Assembly: GCA_012861695.1 (NCBI GenBank) | Contig: JAAOOA010000433.1 | Coordinates: 156,001-220,000 of the forward strand | Reading direction: 5' to 3' | Length of the DNA: 64,000 nucleotides | Source of the DNA: Trematomus loennbergii | Taxonomy: Eukaryota; Chordata; Actinopteri; Perciformes; Nototheniidae | Program-made: the position numbers and the translations under genes | The notes under the pieces: generated by a model | Told to the model about the DNA's origin: nothing | Seen by the model: the letters and a program-made list of their open reading frames with translations, nothing else | Databases searched by the model: none | Part shown: piece after piece, positions 46,861-60,630 of the stretch | Numbering within the stretch: position 1 is the first letter of the stretch | Layout: every line of letters starts with the position of its first letter

Positions 46861-47574
46861 GACAGAGCTGAGCAGAGCACAAACACACACGTCATGCGCC
46901 TTGTGGCATTGACACAGCTAAGGTGATAAATAGTCTTTGTTTTCATATAATATCAGTTTTAATTCAATCAGCAAAAATCTTTTCATTTAATAATTCCGCA
47001 GTTGTACTGTGTCCATTCAATAATATTTAAGGTCATCTTAATTTAGATTGATGTTATATGACTTCAGCAGATGACACCCTGCTTTTATTTCTGGTCCTGA
47101 AAATATTTTAAGTAGAATATTTAATTCATATGTTGTAAGATTCAAGTTTAACAACACATGAAAATCACACATGGATGTACTTAAACATTAGTGATAAGAG
47201 AGAGCTTTGTGGTTTACCATGATGTTCATACTATATTTATTGGAACCAATTTGTATTAACAAAGATAAAACTAGAATGATTCCAGAAGTATAACCAAACC
47301 CAAAGATCATTAAAAAGTAATATGGGAAATATTGACTTGGTAATGTTTTGACTTTTGTGAATGAATGTGAATAAGGTTACTTTATATATAATATCTCACA
47401 GAAATGTAATCAGAAGACATGTCACTTTTATAATACACACATTAATCTTTATTATTTTAAAATGTTGAAACCATCGACACAAGCAAAAACAGGTTGATGT
47501 TGAAACATGTCCTGAGAGCCAGAGAGCAGACTGAGAGCAGTGTGAGAGAGAAAGCAGAGTCCCAGTGAGTCAGC

Positions 47575-47903
47575 TCAGGACTGGGAACACTGGTCTCTCC
47601 TCAGTGTCTCTGAGAGCGCAGTCTGGGAGCCCTGGGTGGCCTCACAGGTCACAGAGACCACCTTCCTCCACTGATCTGCAGAGAGCCTCAGGGTGCTGCT
47701 CCAGCTGTAGTGGGCGTCCTTCTCCAGCACCCCGGGGCTCCTGCTCTCCTCCCAGCTGCTGCTGCTGCTGCTGCCGTCCACCTTCCAGGCCAGACTCCAG
47801 TCTGAGGGGAAGCCCTTGTTGGCCAGGCACATGAGCGTGGCCTTCCCCTGCTGCAGCTCTTCTGTGGAGGGGGGCAGCACCGTCAGGGTGGGACGGACAT
47901 CAC
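47575..47903 (-). CDS. IgL constant exon C6 (intact C1 domain)
   Basis: This single exon encodes the 109-residue constant domain of a secreted light chain that pairs with heavy chain. It opens after the CTCCTAG acceptor; the split codon with J gives Ser1. Domain cysteines are at residues 26 (ATLMC) and 87 (SVTC), the core Trp at 40 (LAWKVDG), and YSWSSTL at 66-72. The interchain Cys is probably 106 in the C-terminal CSQS. A run of six Ser (45-50) is encoded by a GCT-type microsatellite. The poly(A) signal is at 47448-47453. This is one of two unbroken C exons in the window. Confidence 0.97.
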
Positions 47904-48081
47904 CTAGGAGACACCAATCAGATTAGAGGACAGGGAGCACACAGCTGTCCATCAACCAGCAGACACTGGGACACCTTTACTGTGAGAGTGTTTCTCCTTT
48001 AAGGAGTTTCTGTCAGATGTTGGTTCTGCTCCATCAGTCTCTCACTCACACATTGTTTCACTTCCCTTTAAGAAGCCTCTC

Positions 48082-48089
48082 ATGCAAAT
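48082..48089. promoter_or_regulatory. Ig octamer ATGCAAAT in J–C intron, cluster 6
   Basis: Conserved intronic octamer; intron 47904-48686 otherwise non-coding. Confidence 0.6.
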
Positions 48090-48692
48090 CAGCACGGAGA
48101 CACTTCATACAGAACCACCTGAAATATGTCACACTACACTGGAAATAAAGTACAACATTAGGACACATTTTAAATAGTTGTGGTCTAAATCATCCAAAAC
48201 CTGAACTCTACAAACCATCATTAAATTATTTAGTGGATAAATGAACAAATACGGGAAATGAAACAATCAATTGTGCTTAATGTGAATCTCAATAATTACC
48301 CAGTTTTACAAACTTTAAAATAATGTCTGAAAGAATTCAACACATTTTTTAAATATCCATCGTTATCTTTACTCTGTTCAACCGTATTTAAAAACTGTAT
48401 TCGTAATTTATTTGAAAACAGACGGGAGAATGGAGAAAAAGTGAAGAATAAGTGAATGAAACATTAGCAGTTTCATCATTTCACATTTGAAGCTGTTTAA
48501 ATGACAGCATGTTGGGAATGTATAAAGACATTTCAGGAAAAGCTGCTCCGACTTAGGCTCAATGATGAAGAGAAATAAAGACATGAATACTAATACTATC
48601 TAAACATTACAATTAAAATAATATATATCTATCTCTCAAACATTCTAACACAGAATTAAAACATCATATTTAGTTTTTGTGCAGAAACTTAC

Positions 48693-48730
48693 TTCCAACA
48701 TCCAGTCTGGTTCCTCCACCAAAAGTCCAC
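48693..48730 (-). CDS. IgL joining segment J6a ([12 protein letters not shown])
   Basis: 38-nt J exon; donor 48687-48692, heptamer 48731-48737, 23-bp spacer, nonamer 48761-48769. Intact. Confidence 0.93.
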
Positions 48731-49062
48731 CACAGTGATACAAAGTCATTGAGCCGCCGTACAAAAACCTCTCACTGTAGAGAGACACGGCTCTCTGACT
48801 TTGACTCACTGAACTAAACCTACCAGCCCTCAAGATGCTACTTCACCATTACAGGTGGAAATAATGATTTATTCTCTGTTCAATGTTTAACTCTCATAAA
48901 AACATTTAAACGTCTTTTGCTGGAGTAAAGTTAGCCTCTTAGTTCAACATATTTATAAAAGTATGTATACAATAACATGGAGAGGCAACTATTTCTCCTA
49001 GTAAGCTGAATAAAAAGTACAACGAAAGAGAAATTGCTCTTATAAATTAACATTTGACTTAC

Positions 49063-49100
49063 TTCCAACATCCAGTCTGGTTCCTCCACCGAACGTGTAC
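49063..49100 (-). CDS. IgL joining segment J6b ([12 protein letters not shown])
   Basis: 38-nt J exon; donor 49057-49062, heptamer 49101-49107, 23-bp spacer, nonamer 49131-49139. Intact. Confidence 0.93.
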
Positions 49101-49732
49101 CACAGTGATACAAAGTCATTGAGCCGCCGTACAAAAACCTCTCACTGTAGAGAGACACGGCTCTCTGACTTTGACACAAACAAACTCACCAAACACATCC
49201 ACGGTTTACCCACTTTATATAATAACTGCTTACAATGTTTGAAACAGATTCACAAACTATGGAGAAGTATTGAATCTTTTTTTATGAGCTGTTATACATT
49301 TAAAAAGCAAAATACTCATATTGAATGAAGTACATGTAATGACGTTATTTCTTAAGAAGAACTCTGTAATCAATCGGGCAAAATGTAAATCATTGTCATT
49401 TTATAAAGCTTTATTTTAGATTGTTGTGGAGGAAGAGAGCATTGATTCGAGTGGGAGTGAATTATAGGACAGTTTTAAATATTCTTTGGAAAGAGCAAGT
49501 GAGCCCTGACCCATTCCGGGCGGCAGTGCCCTTGAGCAGGGCACCGAACCCCCAAGTGCTCCCTGGCACATGCTCCTGTGCACCTATGTACTTGTAAGGT
49601 GTGTGTGTATAAAGAAAACAGAGTGGAAACTGAATGTTCCCCCAGGGGAGGTCCATCTTCTTCATCTTCTTCTTGGTGATCAATAATCCAGGTCCCTGTT
49701 GGAGTCAGTCAGAGCATTTCCATAGAGAGACA

Positions 49733-49778
49733 CTTTGCATCAGCAGCACCATGCTCCAGTGCTCTGGGACACTTTATA
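49733..49778 (+). promoter_or_regulatory. V6 promoter: near-octamer and TATA-like box
   Basis: CTTTGCAT at 49733-49740 and TTTATA at 49773-49778. Confidence 0.7.
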
Positions 49779-49858
49779 GTCCTGAGAGTTGAACACTGGA
49801 TGACTGACAGCTGTCCTTCATGACAACAGAAGCCACAGGAATCCTCCTCATCAAGAAC

Positions 49859-50322
49859 ATGACTTTGATCTGCGTCCTCATCTGGACTCTCCTCTGCTGC
49901 TGCTTCACAGGTAAAGTCCAGAGAATCAAAGTCCTCTCCTCTGTGAACATCCGTCCCTCTGAAATGAAGCGGACAAAACCATGACGCTGCTTTATGTCTT
50001 TGTCTCTGTATCCTCAGAGTCCAGAGGCCAGGTCACAGTGACTCAGTCTGGAGCAGTGAGCTCTGCTCCGGGACGCTCCGTCTCCATCACATGTACGACC
50101 AGTCAGAAGGTTTTATGAAACTATTTAGCCTGGTACCAACAGAGAGATGGAGGAACTCCTAAACTGCTCATTACATGCTAGCACTCGAGAAACAGGGATT
50201 TCAACCGTTTTACAGGCAGTGGATCAAACTCTGACTTCACTCTGACCATCAGTGGAGTCCAGACTGATGATGCAGCAGTTTACTACTGTCAGAGTTCCAT
50301 TACCAACAGTCAGTGGGTGTCA
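49859..50322 (+). pseudogene. IgL variable segment V6, breaks in CDR1, CDR2 and FR3
   Basis: The leader exon is 49859-49910 and the V exon 50018-50322. FR1 is intact to [11 protein letters not shown], then TGA at 50116-50118 in CDR1. CDR2 is two bases short. A base is also missing in the start of FR3 (TTTCAACCG for TTTCAGACCG near 50202). It is the most damaged V in the window. CDR3 is short (QSSITNS). Confidence 0.93.
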
Positions 50323-50350
50323 CACAGTGAAAAAGCGTCGTACAAAAACC
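50323..50350 (+). other. V6 recombination signal (12-RSS)
   Basis: Heptamer 50323-50329, 12-bp spacer and nonamer 50342-50350 are consensus. Confidence 0.97.
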
Positions 50351-50427
50351 TCCCTCAGTCAGACTGAACAGGAACTGAACTGACTGCTGCAGCTGGAAGC
50401 TACTGCAGAGACTGATACACTTCACTG

Positions 50428-51502
<1,075 letters not shown>

Positions 51503-52010
51503 TAATAAGGCAAGGCAAGTTTATTTAGATAGCACTTTTCAGCACGTGACAATTCAAAGTGCTTTACAAAATAAATTAAAAGACATTTTAAGAATAAATA
51601 CAGTAAAAACACATTATATAATGGCATTTTACAACAGGCATTATAGGCAAAGATAATCAAATAAACACAACAGGTATACAATACATGTTTAAATGGCATA
51701 CTGCAGTGCGAGTATGAACAGCTCAATTAAAGCAGCGGCAAAAAGATATGTTTTCAGTCTCGATTTGAAATAGTAAGAGTTTCTGCAGACGTGCCCGATT
51801 CGGGTAGTTTGTTCCAGATTGTCGGGGCATAATAGCTAAATGCTGCTTTTCCATGTTTTGTTCTTACTCTCGGAACAGAGAGCAGACCCGACCCAGAAGA
51901 CCTGAGACTCCTGGATGGTTAATAATTATGTAGGAGATCGTTAATATACTTTGGTCCTAAACCATTTAGAGATTTAAAACTAGCAATAGTACTTTGTATT
52001 TGTGGTAGTA
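51503..52010 (-). pseudogene. L2-like LINE RT C-terminal remnant
   Basis: It begins with the GGCAAGGCAAG tail and TTTATTTAGATAGCAC and matches 34849-35287 and 13291-13469/17378-17725. The RT C-terminal coding part is frameshifted. Confidence 0.83.
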
Positions 52011-52280
52011 GTTTAACAAGTACTGAGTCCAACAGTACCAATTGTATTAAGAGCTTATGGCTAAAAATCATTTGATCCCTCATCAAATATAGCAGAAGTG
52101 GCTTGAATTTCTTCTCAGGAGGGACTTTGACAGAGAATAACTGAAAAAGTACACAGTAAAAGTACTTCATTTTTATTGTTGGTAGAACAAACAAGTAGCC
52201 TACTGAGTCCAACTGTGTCAGTTTTATTAAGAACTTATGGTAAAAACATATTTTTATCGCAAATATAGCACAAAAACATG
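52005..52280. repeat. R1 repeat fragment
   Basis: Same R1 phrases as 35270-35540, in the same context. Confidence 0.75.
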
Positions 52281-53985
52281 CACTAGAGAATGCAATTCCT
52301 GAAGAAATTGGTAGTGGGAATGCTTTATGCTGAAAAGCTGACGCTAAACTCTTATGCTGAAATGTAATGTGTAAGAAGAAAGTGAAGAATTTAGATTGAA
52401 ATGATACATGAAAGAAAAGTAAAAGGCTTGGAAAAGCAGCAGAATATTTGAACTGCAAACTTTTGAACTAACTTGATGGTGAATGATCTGTCGCCATGGC
52501 AACGGCATTTGATGACATCCCATAATACGCTTAGATGCGTTGATGGCTGTGTTACCAAACCTGTGAAGTTTTGGGCCGTTTGGCATTTTTCACTGAAGTT
52601 ATGAGAAAACCATGTTTCATGGTGAGCATTGTGTTGCCATGGCAACGGCATTTGAAGAAATCTCAAAACTGTCCGTAGATGTCTTCACGGCTGGACTGTT
52701 AACACATGTGAAGTTTGAGCACTTTTTGAAAATGTTCATAGGAGTTAATGTATAGCGACATCGTCTTTTATGGCGAGGGATGCGTTTCCATGGAAACGGC
52801 ATATGATGACACCCATAATTGACGTAGAGCTGTTGAGGGCTGGACCGTTAAACATGATCTGAAGTCTGCTGCTCTGAGCATGTCAGTTGGAGTTATGACA
52901 TCATCGTGTTCCATGACACAGGTGTTTATATTTGAGCTAACGACGTGTCCAGAGATCAAAGGTTTCCATGGTGATATCATAATAATAAAGAATTTTGTGC
53001 GTGGCATAACAGATAGTTGGAATGCTGTATCAGCATTCCCACTAAATAACCTACAGTACAGTGAACATACTAGAACCAAAACCAGGGATTGACATTAAAT
53101 ATTTAGAAATTCACATATTTTCTTGTCAAGACTTGTATTTACATAACATAGAGTGGGAAGCTTCCCCATTATGTAGGAATTATATAACTAATTCAAATAA
53201 ATGTGGCAAAGGCTCAAACAACACATTTGTAACAGGTTTGTTATTGACCAAAAAATATGAACAGTTGGAAGATTGAAAATGGGATTATTATTGTTAGGAT
53301 TATTTGTAGGTCATTGAAAAGTAGAATCATTTAGAAAGATGTGAACATTGAAGTTTCTATTTTAGAAAAGCTGACACTGTAGTGCATCGCTGGTTTTAAA
53401 AGTGATTTATAAGAGTCATGTTTAAAGATGTGCAATACTTAAAACGTTTATAAAGATCCTCTGAGTATGTGTCATTAGTTAGCTGATAAAATGTTAGGGA
53501 TAAATACCTTGACATATTGACTACAAGAGCTTGAATCAAACAAGCAACCTTGTATTTGAAAGATTAACTGACATAGCAACAGTCGCACCTGGTTATAAGT
53601 GGTGTGGCTGAGTACTTTAAAGGGTTCATGAATAGAGGGACTTGAATATGAAATAAGAACAAGAAAAAATAAAAGTCTAAATGCATGAAAAAGCAGCAGA
53701 ATATTTGAACTGAAAACTTTAGAACTAAAAGCATACCTCACCAATAATGTCTAAAATATGTGGAAGATGTAGAAGTCAGTATGAAGTCTCCATCAGACGG
53801 AAAAGAATAGGCTGAGACAGTCTGTTAAACTCCAGTGACCACGTCATTAGTCTGCTGCTCTAATTATGTCAATTGGAGTTATGACATCATCGTGTTCCAT
53901 GACACAGGTGTTTATATTTGAGCTAACGACGTGTCCAGAGATCAAAGGTTTCCATGGTGATTAGTGAGAGGAAAGCATTTTCATT
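52281..53985. repeat. Type-A spacer, left part (paralogue of 35541-37253)
   Basis: Collinear and nearly identical with the spacer after cluster 4, including the CCATGGCAACGGCAT modules and the 100-bp direct repeat (52871-52974 and 53855-53958). It ends at the LINE insertion. Confidence 0.75.
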
Positions 53986-54373
53986 GGCAAGCGTGATTCA
54001 AGATGGCGCCTGTGTCGGCTCGCCGCTCCTCAGCTCTCTACCTTTAGCTATCCTGTTTTTGTTTTATGTTTGTCAGAATGTCTCTGCTCTGCTCGTTTAC
54101 GATCGCCAAGCTCTCCTCCACCTCAGACCCTCACTGGAGTTGATATTGCTGCCCAAACCTACATCTGGCAACCATAATCGTCCCCCCCCCTCTACTGTAG
54201 AATATTCCCACCTACCTGCGCCGGTTGCCCTGCATCCTGCCTCGCCGAAAGCGCTTTAGACGACGGGGAAAGCGTGGTGGTGCACTGGTCCATCTTAAGG
54301 CATACTGTACCTGACGGCTTCTTCTGGGACTTATCCACACCTCGGATGTCATGGCCCTCCCGCTGCACGCCAT

Positions 54374-57147
54374 GTGAGGGATCGGTGGATTCGCCCTGTT
54401 TTTCTGGAGCTGCGGACTCTGCTGGGCCCGCTGGCAGCTCCTCCTGCCCGACTGACTGCTCCCGGCCCGTCCGGGATCATGGTGAAATATGATCGTGTTT
54501 TGATCTCCGGAGACTTCAATGTCCATGTGTGTTGCGAGTCCAAACCTCTGGTTAGGGACTTTTTAAATCTCCTTGATTCTTTTGGTCTCGTTCAGTCCGC
54601 GGCTGGCCCAACACACGAAAAAGGACACACCTTGGACTTAGTATTATCGTTTGGACTGTCTGTATCTGTGGATGAAATACGTGCAGCAACGCGTATCTCA
54701 GAACATTTACCGGTTCTGTTTACAACCTCGATCCCTTCCGCAGGAGTCGAATCACGTGCCCCTGCGCGTCGTCTGCGTTCGATTAACCCCTTGACTGCCT
54801 CACAGTTTTCTGATGTTTTTAATGCTTCTCCTATCTGTAAATTAGAGGTGAACTGTGTTTTTAGTGCTGATGAGCTTATCTCCATGTTTGACTCGACATG
54901 TACACTAATACTGGATTCTGTGCTCCTTTTACGCTTAGACGCACCAAAGTTCTCTCAGAGCCGTGGCTCAATGACTGTACTCGCGCTCTTAGAAGCACCT
55001 GCTGGCGTGCAGAGAGAAAATGGAAAAAGGATAAACTCCATGTCTCCTTAGAAATCCTTCGTGCTTGCCTTTCTGACTACCAGACGGCAGTCAAAGCAGC
55101 CAAAACAGAGCACATTCTCTGCTAATCTCCAAAACAGCCATAAACCTCAAGTTCTTTTTAATGTCCTCAACTCGATCATTAATCCCTGTGATGTTCCTCC
55201 AATTGTGCCATCGACTACTCTCTGTGATAAGTTTCTTACATTTTTTATTGAAAAAGTATCTGCTCTTAGGCTAGCCCACACTAGTGCTACCCCAGATCCT
55301 GCTCATTTTCTGTGCCCTGCTGTCCTCGACCACTTTGAGCCTGTATCCCTCTCTTCTCTCTCGGATGTAGTCAAGCACCTGCAGCCGACAAACTGCACCT
55401 CAGACAGCATTCCCTCTCGCCTTCTCAGAGATGTTTTAGGATCAGTTGGAGCAAGTATTTTATTACTTATAAATACCTCTCTTAGCTCAGGATGTGTCCC
55501 AGCTGCCTTCAAACATGCCGTGGTTAAGCCACTACTTAAAAAGAAAAATCTCGACCCTTCCATTCTCGCAAATTTTAGGCCCATCTCCCAGCTACCTTTT
55601 TTATCAAAAGCCCTGGAGCGAGTAGTCTACGCCCAGCTGCAGTCTTTTTTAACCACGCATGGAATCCATGAAAGTTTCAGTCTGGCTTCAAACCCATGCA
55701 CAGCACTGAAACAGCCCTTTTAAGAGTTTGTAATGATCTGCTCCTAGCCGCCGACTCAGGTAGCCCAGCTGTCTTGGTGCTGTTAGACCTGACAGCTGCT
55801 TTCGACACTGTGGACCATAGCATCCTGTTGTCACGGCTTGAACAGTCCGCTGGCATCACAGGCTCTGCCCTTGCATGGTTCAGGTCCTACCTGACAGCAG
55901 AGGTGGGACCAAGTCATTGTTTTGCAAGTCACAAGTAAGTCTCAAGTCTTTGCGCTCAAGTCCGAGTCAAGTCTCAAGTCAGGTTGGGCAAGTTCAAGTC
56001 AAGTCCAAGTCCTAAACTTTGAAAAACCGAGTCTTAAACAAGTCATTATGTGCTTTTCACCAAATGTAATGACATCCATCAACAGAATAATGTTTAATAA
56101 TCAAACTGCTCTTTATTATTCACATTAATAATTTAATAATCAATTTTCTCTCTGCTGGTAAAGTAACTCTCTGCTCTTCTAGCGGCAGCTCGCGATCGAC
56201 ATGTTTGAGACCCCTTAATTAAAGTATCAAGTCACCTCAAGTCAGAAGGCTCAAGTCCAAGTCAAGTCCCGAGTCATTGGTGTTCAAGTCCAAGTCGAGT
56301 CGCAAGTGTTTTGTGATTTTATCAAGTCGAGTCCAAAGTCATCAAATTGGTGACTCGAGTCTCAGTCGAGTCCAAGTCATGTGACTCGAGTCCACACCTC
56401 TGCCTGACAGACCGTAGCTTCTCAGTACAGCTAGGTGCCTTCTCCTCTGCTAAAGCCCCTCTTACCTGTGGGGTTCCCCAAGGCTCTATTCTGGGCCCCA
56501 TCCTCTTTTTACTGTACATACTGCCCCTAGGTTAAATTCTCACTAAACACATATTCCCTTCCACTGCTACGCCGGACGATGTACAGATATATCTGCCACT
56601 CAATTCAAATGTTAACTCATTACAGCTAGTGATGGACTGCTTAGCAGAGATCAAATCCTGGCTGAGCCAACATTTCCTCAACCTCAATGAGAGCAAGACT
56701 GAGGTTATCTTTTTTGGACCCCAACCTCTAGCCTCCCAGGTTGATATTCTGGGCTCCCTCAAAAATAATATCCTCCCCTCTGTCACGAACCTTGGAGTGA
56801 CCTTCAATAGCGCTTTTAAATTCGATAAGCAGGTCAGCAGCGTAGTCAAAACCTGCTTTTTGAAAATACGACTATTGGCCAAGACTAAGTCGTTTTTATC
56901 GTTTGAGGACCTGGAAAGGGTTATTAATGCATTTGTTACCTCAAGGTTGGACTACTGCAACGCTCTGTACGTGGGTATGGACCAGGCGTCAATTAAACGC
57001 CTGCAGCTAGTCCAGAACGCAGCTGCACGTCTACTCACTGGCCACAAAAAGCGTGACCACATCACCCCAATTCTGGCCTCACTACACTGGCTTCCAATTC
57101 GGTTCCGAATTGATTTTAAACTCCTTTTATTGTTTTTAAAGCACTAA
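54374..57147 (+). pseudogene. Endonuclease/reverse transcriptase of the L2-like LINE (disrupted)
   Basis: Open pieces at 54374-55051, 55061-55723, 55696-55938 and 56629-57147 together cover the C-terminal endonuclease, the linker and the RT domain. They lie in different frames. A 505-bp MITE interrupts the RT between the AWFRSYLT and DRSFSVQLG blocks. The protein would reverse-transcribe its own RNA at nicked DNA; this copy cannot. Confidence 0.9.
55898..56402. mobile_element. hAT MITE (505 bp) nested in the LINE
   Basis: Terminal repeats are CAGAGGTGGG and CACACCTCTG (one mismatch). The 8-bp target duplication CCTGACAG lies at 55890-55897 and 56403-56410. The interior is dominated by CAAGTCCAAGTCAAGTC-type repeats, a form common in fish genomes. 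No coding sequence. Confidence 0.95.
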
Positions 57148-57597
57148 ATGGGCAGGCTCCGGCCTATATAGCCGAACTCCTCCAGCGCTACACCCCAACA
57201 AGAGCTTTAAGGTCTGCTGACCAGCTGTTGCTGATAGTGCCCAAGACCAGCTCAAAACCCGAGGGCACCGAGCCTTCGCAGCAGCTGGCCCGAGGCTCTG
57301 GAACACTCTGCCCCTCCATGTGAGGTTGGCCCAGACCCTAGGGGTTTTTAAATCGACTCTTAAGACACACTTCTTCTCCCTGGCCTTTTAGTCAGAGCGG
57401 AGCACGACTCCTGACTTTTCCCTGTTTTTTTTTTTTAAATATCTGTTGTAATTTATTGTCTTTTATTGTGATTATAGAAATGTGTTTTTATGTGATTGTA
57501 GTTATTACATGTACAGCACTTTGGCCCGACCAAAAATTGCTTTTAAATGTGCTTTATAAATAACCTTGATTTGATTTGATTTGATTTGATTTGATTG

Positions 57598-58422
57598 TTC
57601 TGAATGAGAGATAAACCTGTTACATGTGAACGTTTTGTTGGAGAACCGTAACAGATATCGGTGACATTTCAAAGCGTGAAGCATGTCAAGGAACTTGAGC
57701 ATCTGAAGTGTACTTTTTGTGTACTTTCGGGTTAATAATGTGGCCTTTTTGGCAGATTAACTAAAGGTGTGCGGCTGCTGTGGTGGGGAAAGGTGAGGCA
57801 GAATTTACAATGGATTTTAATGGAGACATGTTGAAAGTTTTGTCACTTCATGCCCTCAAGAGGCATTTTGTTTAATTATTTAGCTTAATTTTTTTATCTT
57901 TCAAGCTACGAGATGTTTTCCTACGTTTGTCATGAAAAATGATGTCTCAGGAATGTAGGGTTTGGGAATTATGGCAGGTTTAAAAGAAAATATGAAGGCA
58001 AATTTCAAGATTTCCTCCACTCTAGCTGTGACATCACGCACTCTAAAATCTGAAGAAGGCCTCTTTACCAAGATCTGAACAATGTTTATCTCTAAAAGTA
58101 AGAATCAGATTTAAAAGTTGTGTTACACGAATAATGTCAGAAAGATGTGTAACATTTTAAAGTTGGAATGAGGTTTCTGAGTGAAAGTATGAAGGAGCAG
58201 TTAGCAGTTGAAGAAGGAGCAGTTAGCAGTTGAAGTTGCATGAAGATTGTTGGAGTCTGAAGAGTTCTCCATTGACTTCCTTGTTAAAAATGGGATGTAT
58301 CTCTGGAATTATGAAAGTTATGAATGATAAAAGTAATAGCCATTGATCAGCCCGACCGAGCTGAACGTTTTGATGTTTGAACGGAGTTTCTGTGATTTCA
58401 ATGTAGGAGAAGAAGCAGCGCA
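57598..58422. repeat. Type-A spacer, right part (paralogue of 37254-38084)
   Basis: Resumes at TTCTGAATGAGAGATAAACC and continues to the cluster 7 junction. Includes the GGAGCAGTTAGCAGTTGAAG short duplication. Non-coding. Confidence 0.75.
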
Positions 58423-59107
58423 AAATGCGTCTTGTGGCATTGACACAGCTAAGGTGATAAATAGTCTTTGTTTTCATATAATATCAGTTTTAATTCAATC
58501 AGCAACAAATCTTTTCATTTAATAATTCCGCAGTTGTACTGTGTCCATTCAATAATATTTAAGGTCATCTTAATTTAGATTGATGTTATATGACTTCAGC
58601 AGATGACACCCTGCTTTTATTTCTGGTCCTGAAAATATTTTAAGTAGAATATTTAATTCATATGTTGTAAGATTCAAGTTTAACAACACATGAAAATCAC
58701 ACATGGATGTACTTAAACATTAGTGATAAGAGAGAGCTTTGTGGTTTACCATGATGTTCATACTATATTTATTGGAACCAATTTGTATTAACAAAGATAA
58801 AACTAGAATGATTCCAGAAGTATAACCAAACCCAAAGATCATTAAAAAGTAATATGGGAAATATTGACTTGGTAATGTTTTGACTTTTGTGAATGAATGT
58901 GAATAAGGTTACTTTTATATATAATATCTCACAGAAATGTAATCAGAAGACATGTCACTTTTATAATACACACATTAATCTTTATTGTTTTAAAATGTTG
59001 AAACCATCGACACAAGCAAAAACAGGTTGATGTTGAAACATGTCCTGAGAGCCAGAGAGCAGACTGAGAGCAGTGTGAGAGAGAAAGCAGAGTCCCAGTG
59101 AGTCAGC

Positions 59108-59433
59108 TCAGGACTGGGAACACTGGTCTCTCCTCAGTGTCTCTGAGAGCGCAGTCTGGGAGCCCTGGGTGGCCTCACAGGTCACAGAGACCACCTTCCT
59201 CCACTGATCTGCAGAGAGCCTCAGGGTGCTGCTCCAGCTGTAGTGGGCGTCCTTCTCCAGCACCCCGGGGCTCCTGCTCTCCTCCCAGCTGCTGCTGCTG
59301 CTGCCGTCCACCTTCCAGGCCAGACTCCAGTCTGAGGGGAAGCCCTTGTTGGCCAGGCACATGAGCGTGGCCTTCCCCTGCTGCAGCTCTTCTGTGGAGG
59401 GGGGCAGCACCGTCAGGGTGGGACGGGCATCAC
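59108..59433 (-). CDS. IgL constant exon C7 (intact C1 domain)
   Basis: An unbroken copy of the constant exon, 108 residues, one Ser fewer than C6 in the poly-Ser run (five instead of six). The third residue is Ala rather than Val (GATGCC for GATGTC at the exon start). Both domain cysteines, the core Trp and the C-terminal CSQS are retained. The poly(A) signal is at 58981-58986. Confidence 0.97.
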
Positions 59434-59611
59434 CTAGGAGACACCAATCAGATTAGAGGACAGGGAGCACACAGCTGTCCATCAACCAGCAGACACTGGG
59501 ACACCTTTACTGTGAGAGTGTTTCTCCTTTAAGGACTTTCTGTCAGATGTTGGTTCTGCTCCATCAGTCTCTCACTCACACATTGTTTCACTTCCCTTTA
59601 AGAAGCCTCTC

Positions 59612-59619
59612 ATGCAAAT
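59612..59619. promoter_or_regulatory. Ig octamer ATGCAAAT in J–C intron, cluster 7
   Basis: Conserved intronic octamer; intron 59434-60216 otherwise non-coding. Confidence 0.6.
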
Positions 59620-60222
59620 CAGCACGGAGACACTTCATACAGAACCACCTGAAATATGTCACACTACACTGGAAATAAAGTACAACATTAGGACACATTT
59701 TAAATAGTTGTGGTCTAAATCATCCAAAACCTGAACTCTACAAACCATCATTAAATTATTTAGTGGATAAATGAACAAATACGGGAAATGAAACAATCAA
59801 TTGTGCTTAATGTGAATCTCAATAATTACCCAGTTTTACAAACTTTAAAATAATGTCTGAAAGAATTCAACACATTTTTTAAATATCCATCGTTATCTTT
59901 ACTCTGTTCAACCGTATTTAAAAACTGTATTCGTAATTTATTTGAAAACAGACGGGAGAATGGAGAAAAAGTGAAGAATAAGTGAATGAAACATTAGCAG
60001 TTTCATCATTTCACATTTGAAGCTGTTTAAATGACAGCATGTTGGGAATGTATAAAGACATTTCAGGAAAAGCTGCTCCGACTTAGGCTCAATGATGAAG
60101 AGAAATAAAGACATGAATACTAATACTATCTAAACATTACAATTAAAATAATATATATCTATCTCTCAAACATTCTAACACAGAATTAAAACATCATATT
60201 TAGTTTTTGTGCAGAAACTTAC

Positions 60223-60260
60223 TTCCAACATCCAGTCTGGTTCCTCCACCAAAAGTCCAC
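60223..60260 (-). CDS. IgL joining segment J7a ([12 protein letters not shown])
   Basis: 38-nt J exon; donor 60217-60222, heptamer 60261-60267, 23-bp spacer, nonamer 60291-60299. Intact. Confidence 0.93.
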
Positions 60261-60592
60261 CACAGTGATACAAAGTCATTGAGCCGCCGTACAAAAACCT
60301 CTCACTGTAGAGAGACACGGCTCTCTGACTTTGACTCACTGAACTAAACCTACCAGCCCTCAAGATGCTACTTCACCATTACAGGTGGAAATAATGATTT
60401 ATTCTCTGTTCAATGTTTAACTCTCATAAAAACATTTAAACGTCTTTTGCTGGAGTAAAGTTAGCCTCTTAGTTCAACATATTTATAAAAGTATGTATAC
60501 AATAACATGGAGAGGCAACTATTTCTCCTAGTAAGCTGAATAAAAAGTACAACGAAAGAGAAATTGCTCTTATAAATTAACATTTGACTTAC

Positions 60593-60630
60593 TTCCAACA
60601 TCCAGTCTGGTTCCTCCACCGAACGTGTAC
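60593..60630 (-). CDS. IgL joining segment J7b ([12 protein letters not shown])
   Basis: 38-nt J exon; donor 60587-60592, heptamer 60631-60637, 23-bp spacer, nonamer 60661-60669. Intact. Confidence 0.93.

Larger units (their letters stand above)
53986..57597 (+). mobile_element. L2-like LINE, 3.6 kb, near full length but broken
   Basis: The 5' end has CAAGATGGCGCC; the 3' end is a (TTGAT)n tail at 57568-57597. The paralogous empty site is at about 37249-37268 (TTTTCATTGTTCTGAATGAG). The coding strand shows an endonuclease segment (ISGDFNVHV, HTLDLVLSF, SEHLPVLF), RT blocks (NFRPISQLPFLSKALERVV, HSTETALLRVCNDLL, VLLDLTAAFDTVDH, GVPQGSILGPILF) and a C-terminal half ending HWLPIRFRIDFKLLL. Several frameshifts exist, including one extra base in the YADD motif at about 56570. 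A hAT MITE is nested at 55898. Confidence 0.93.
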
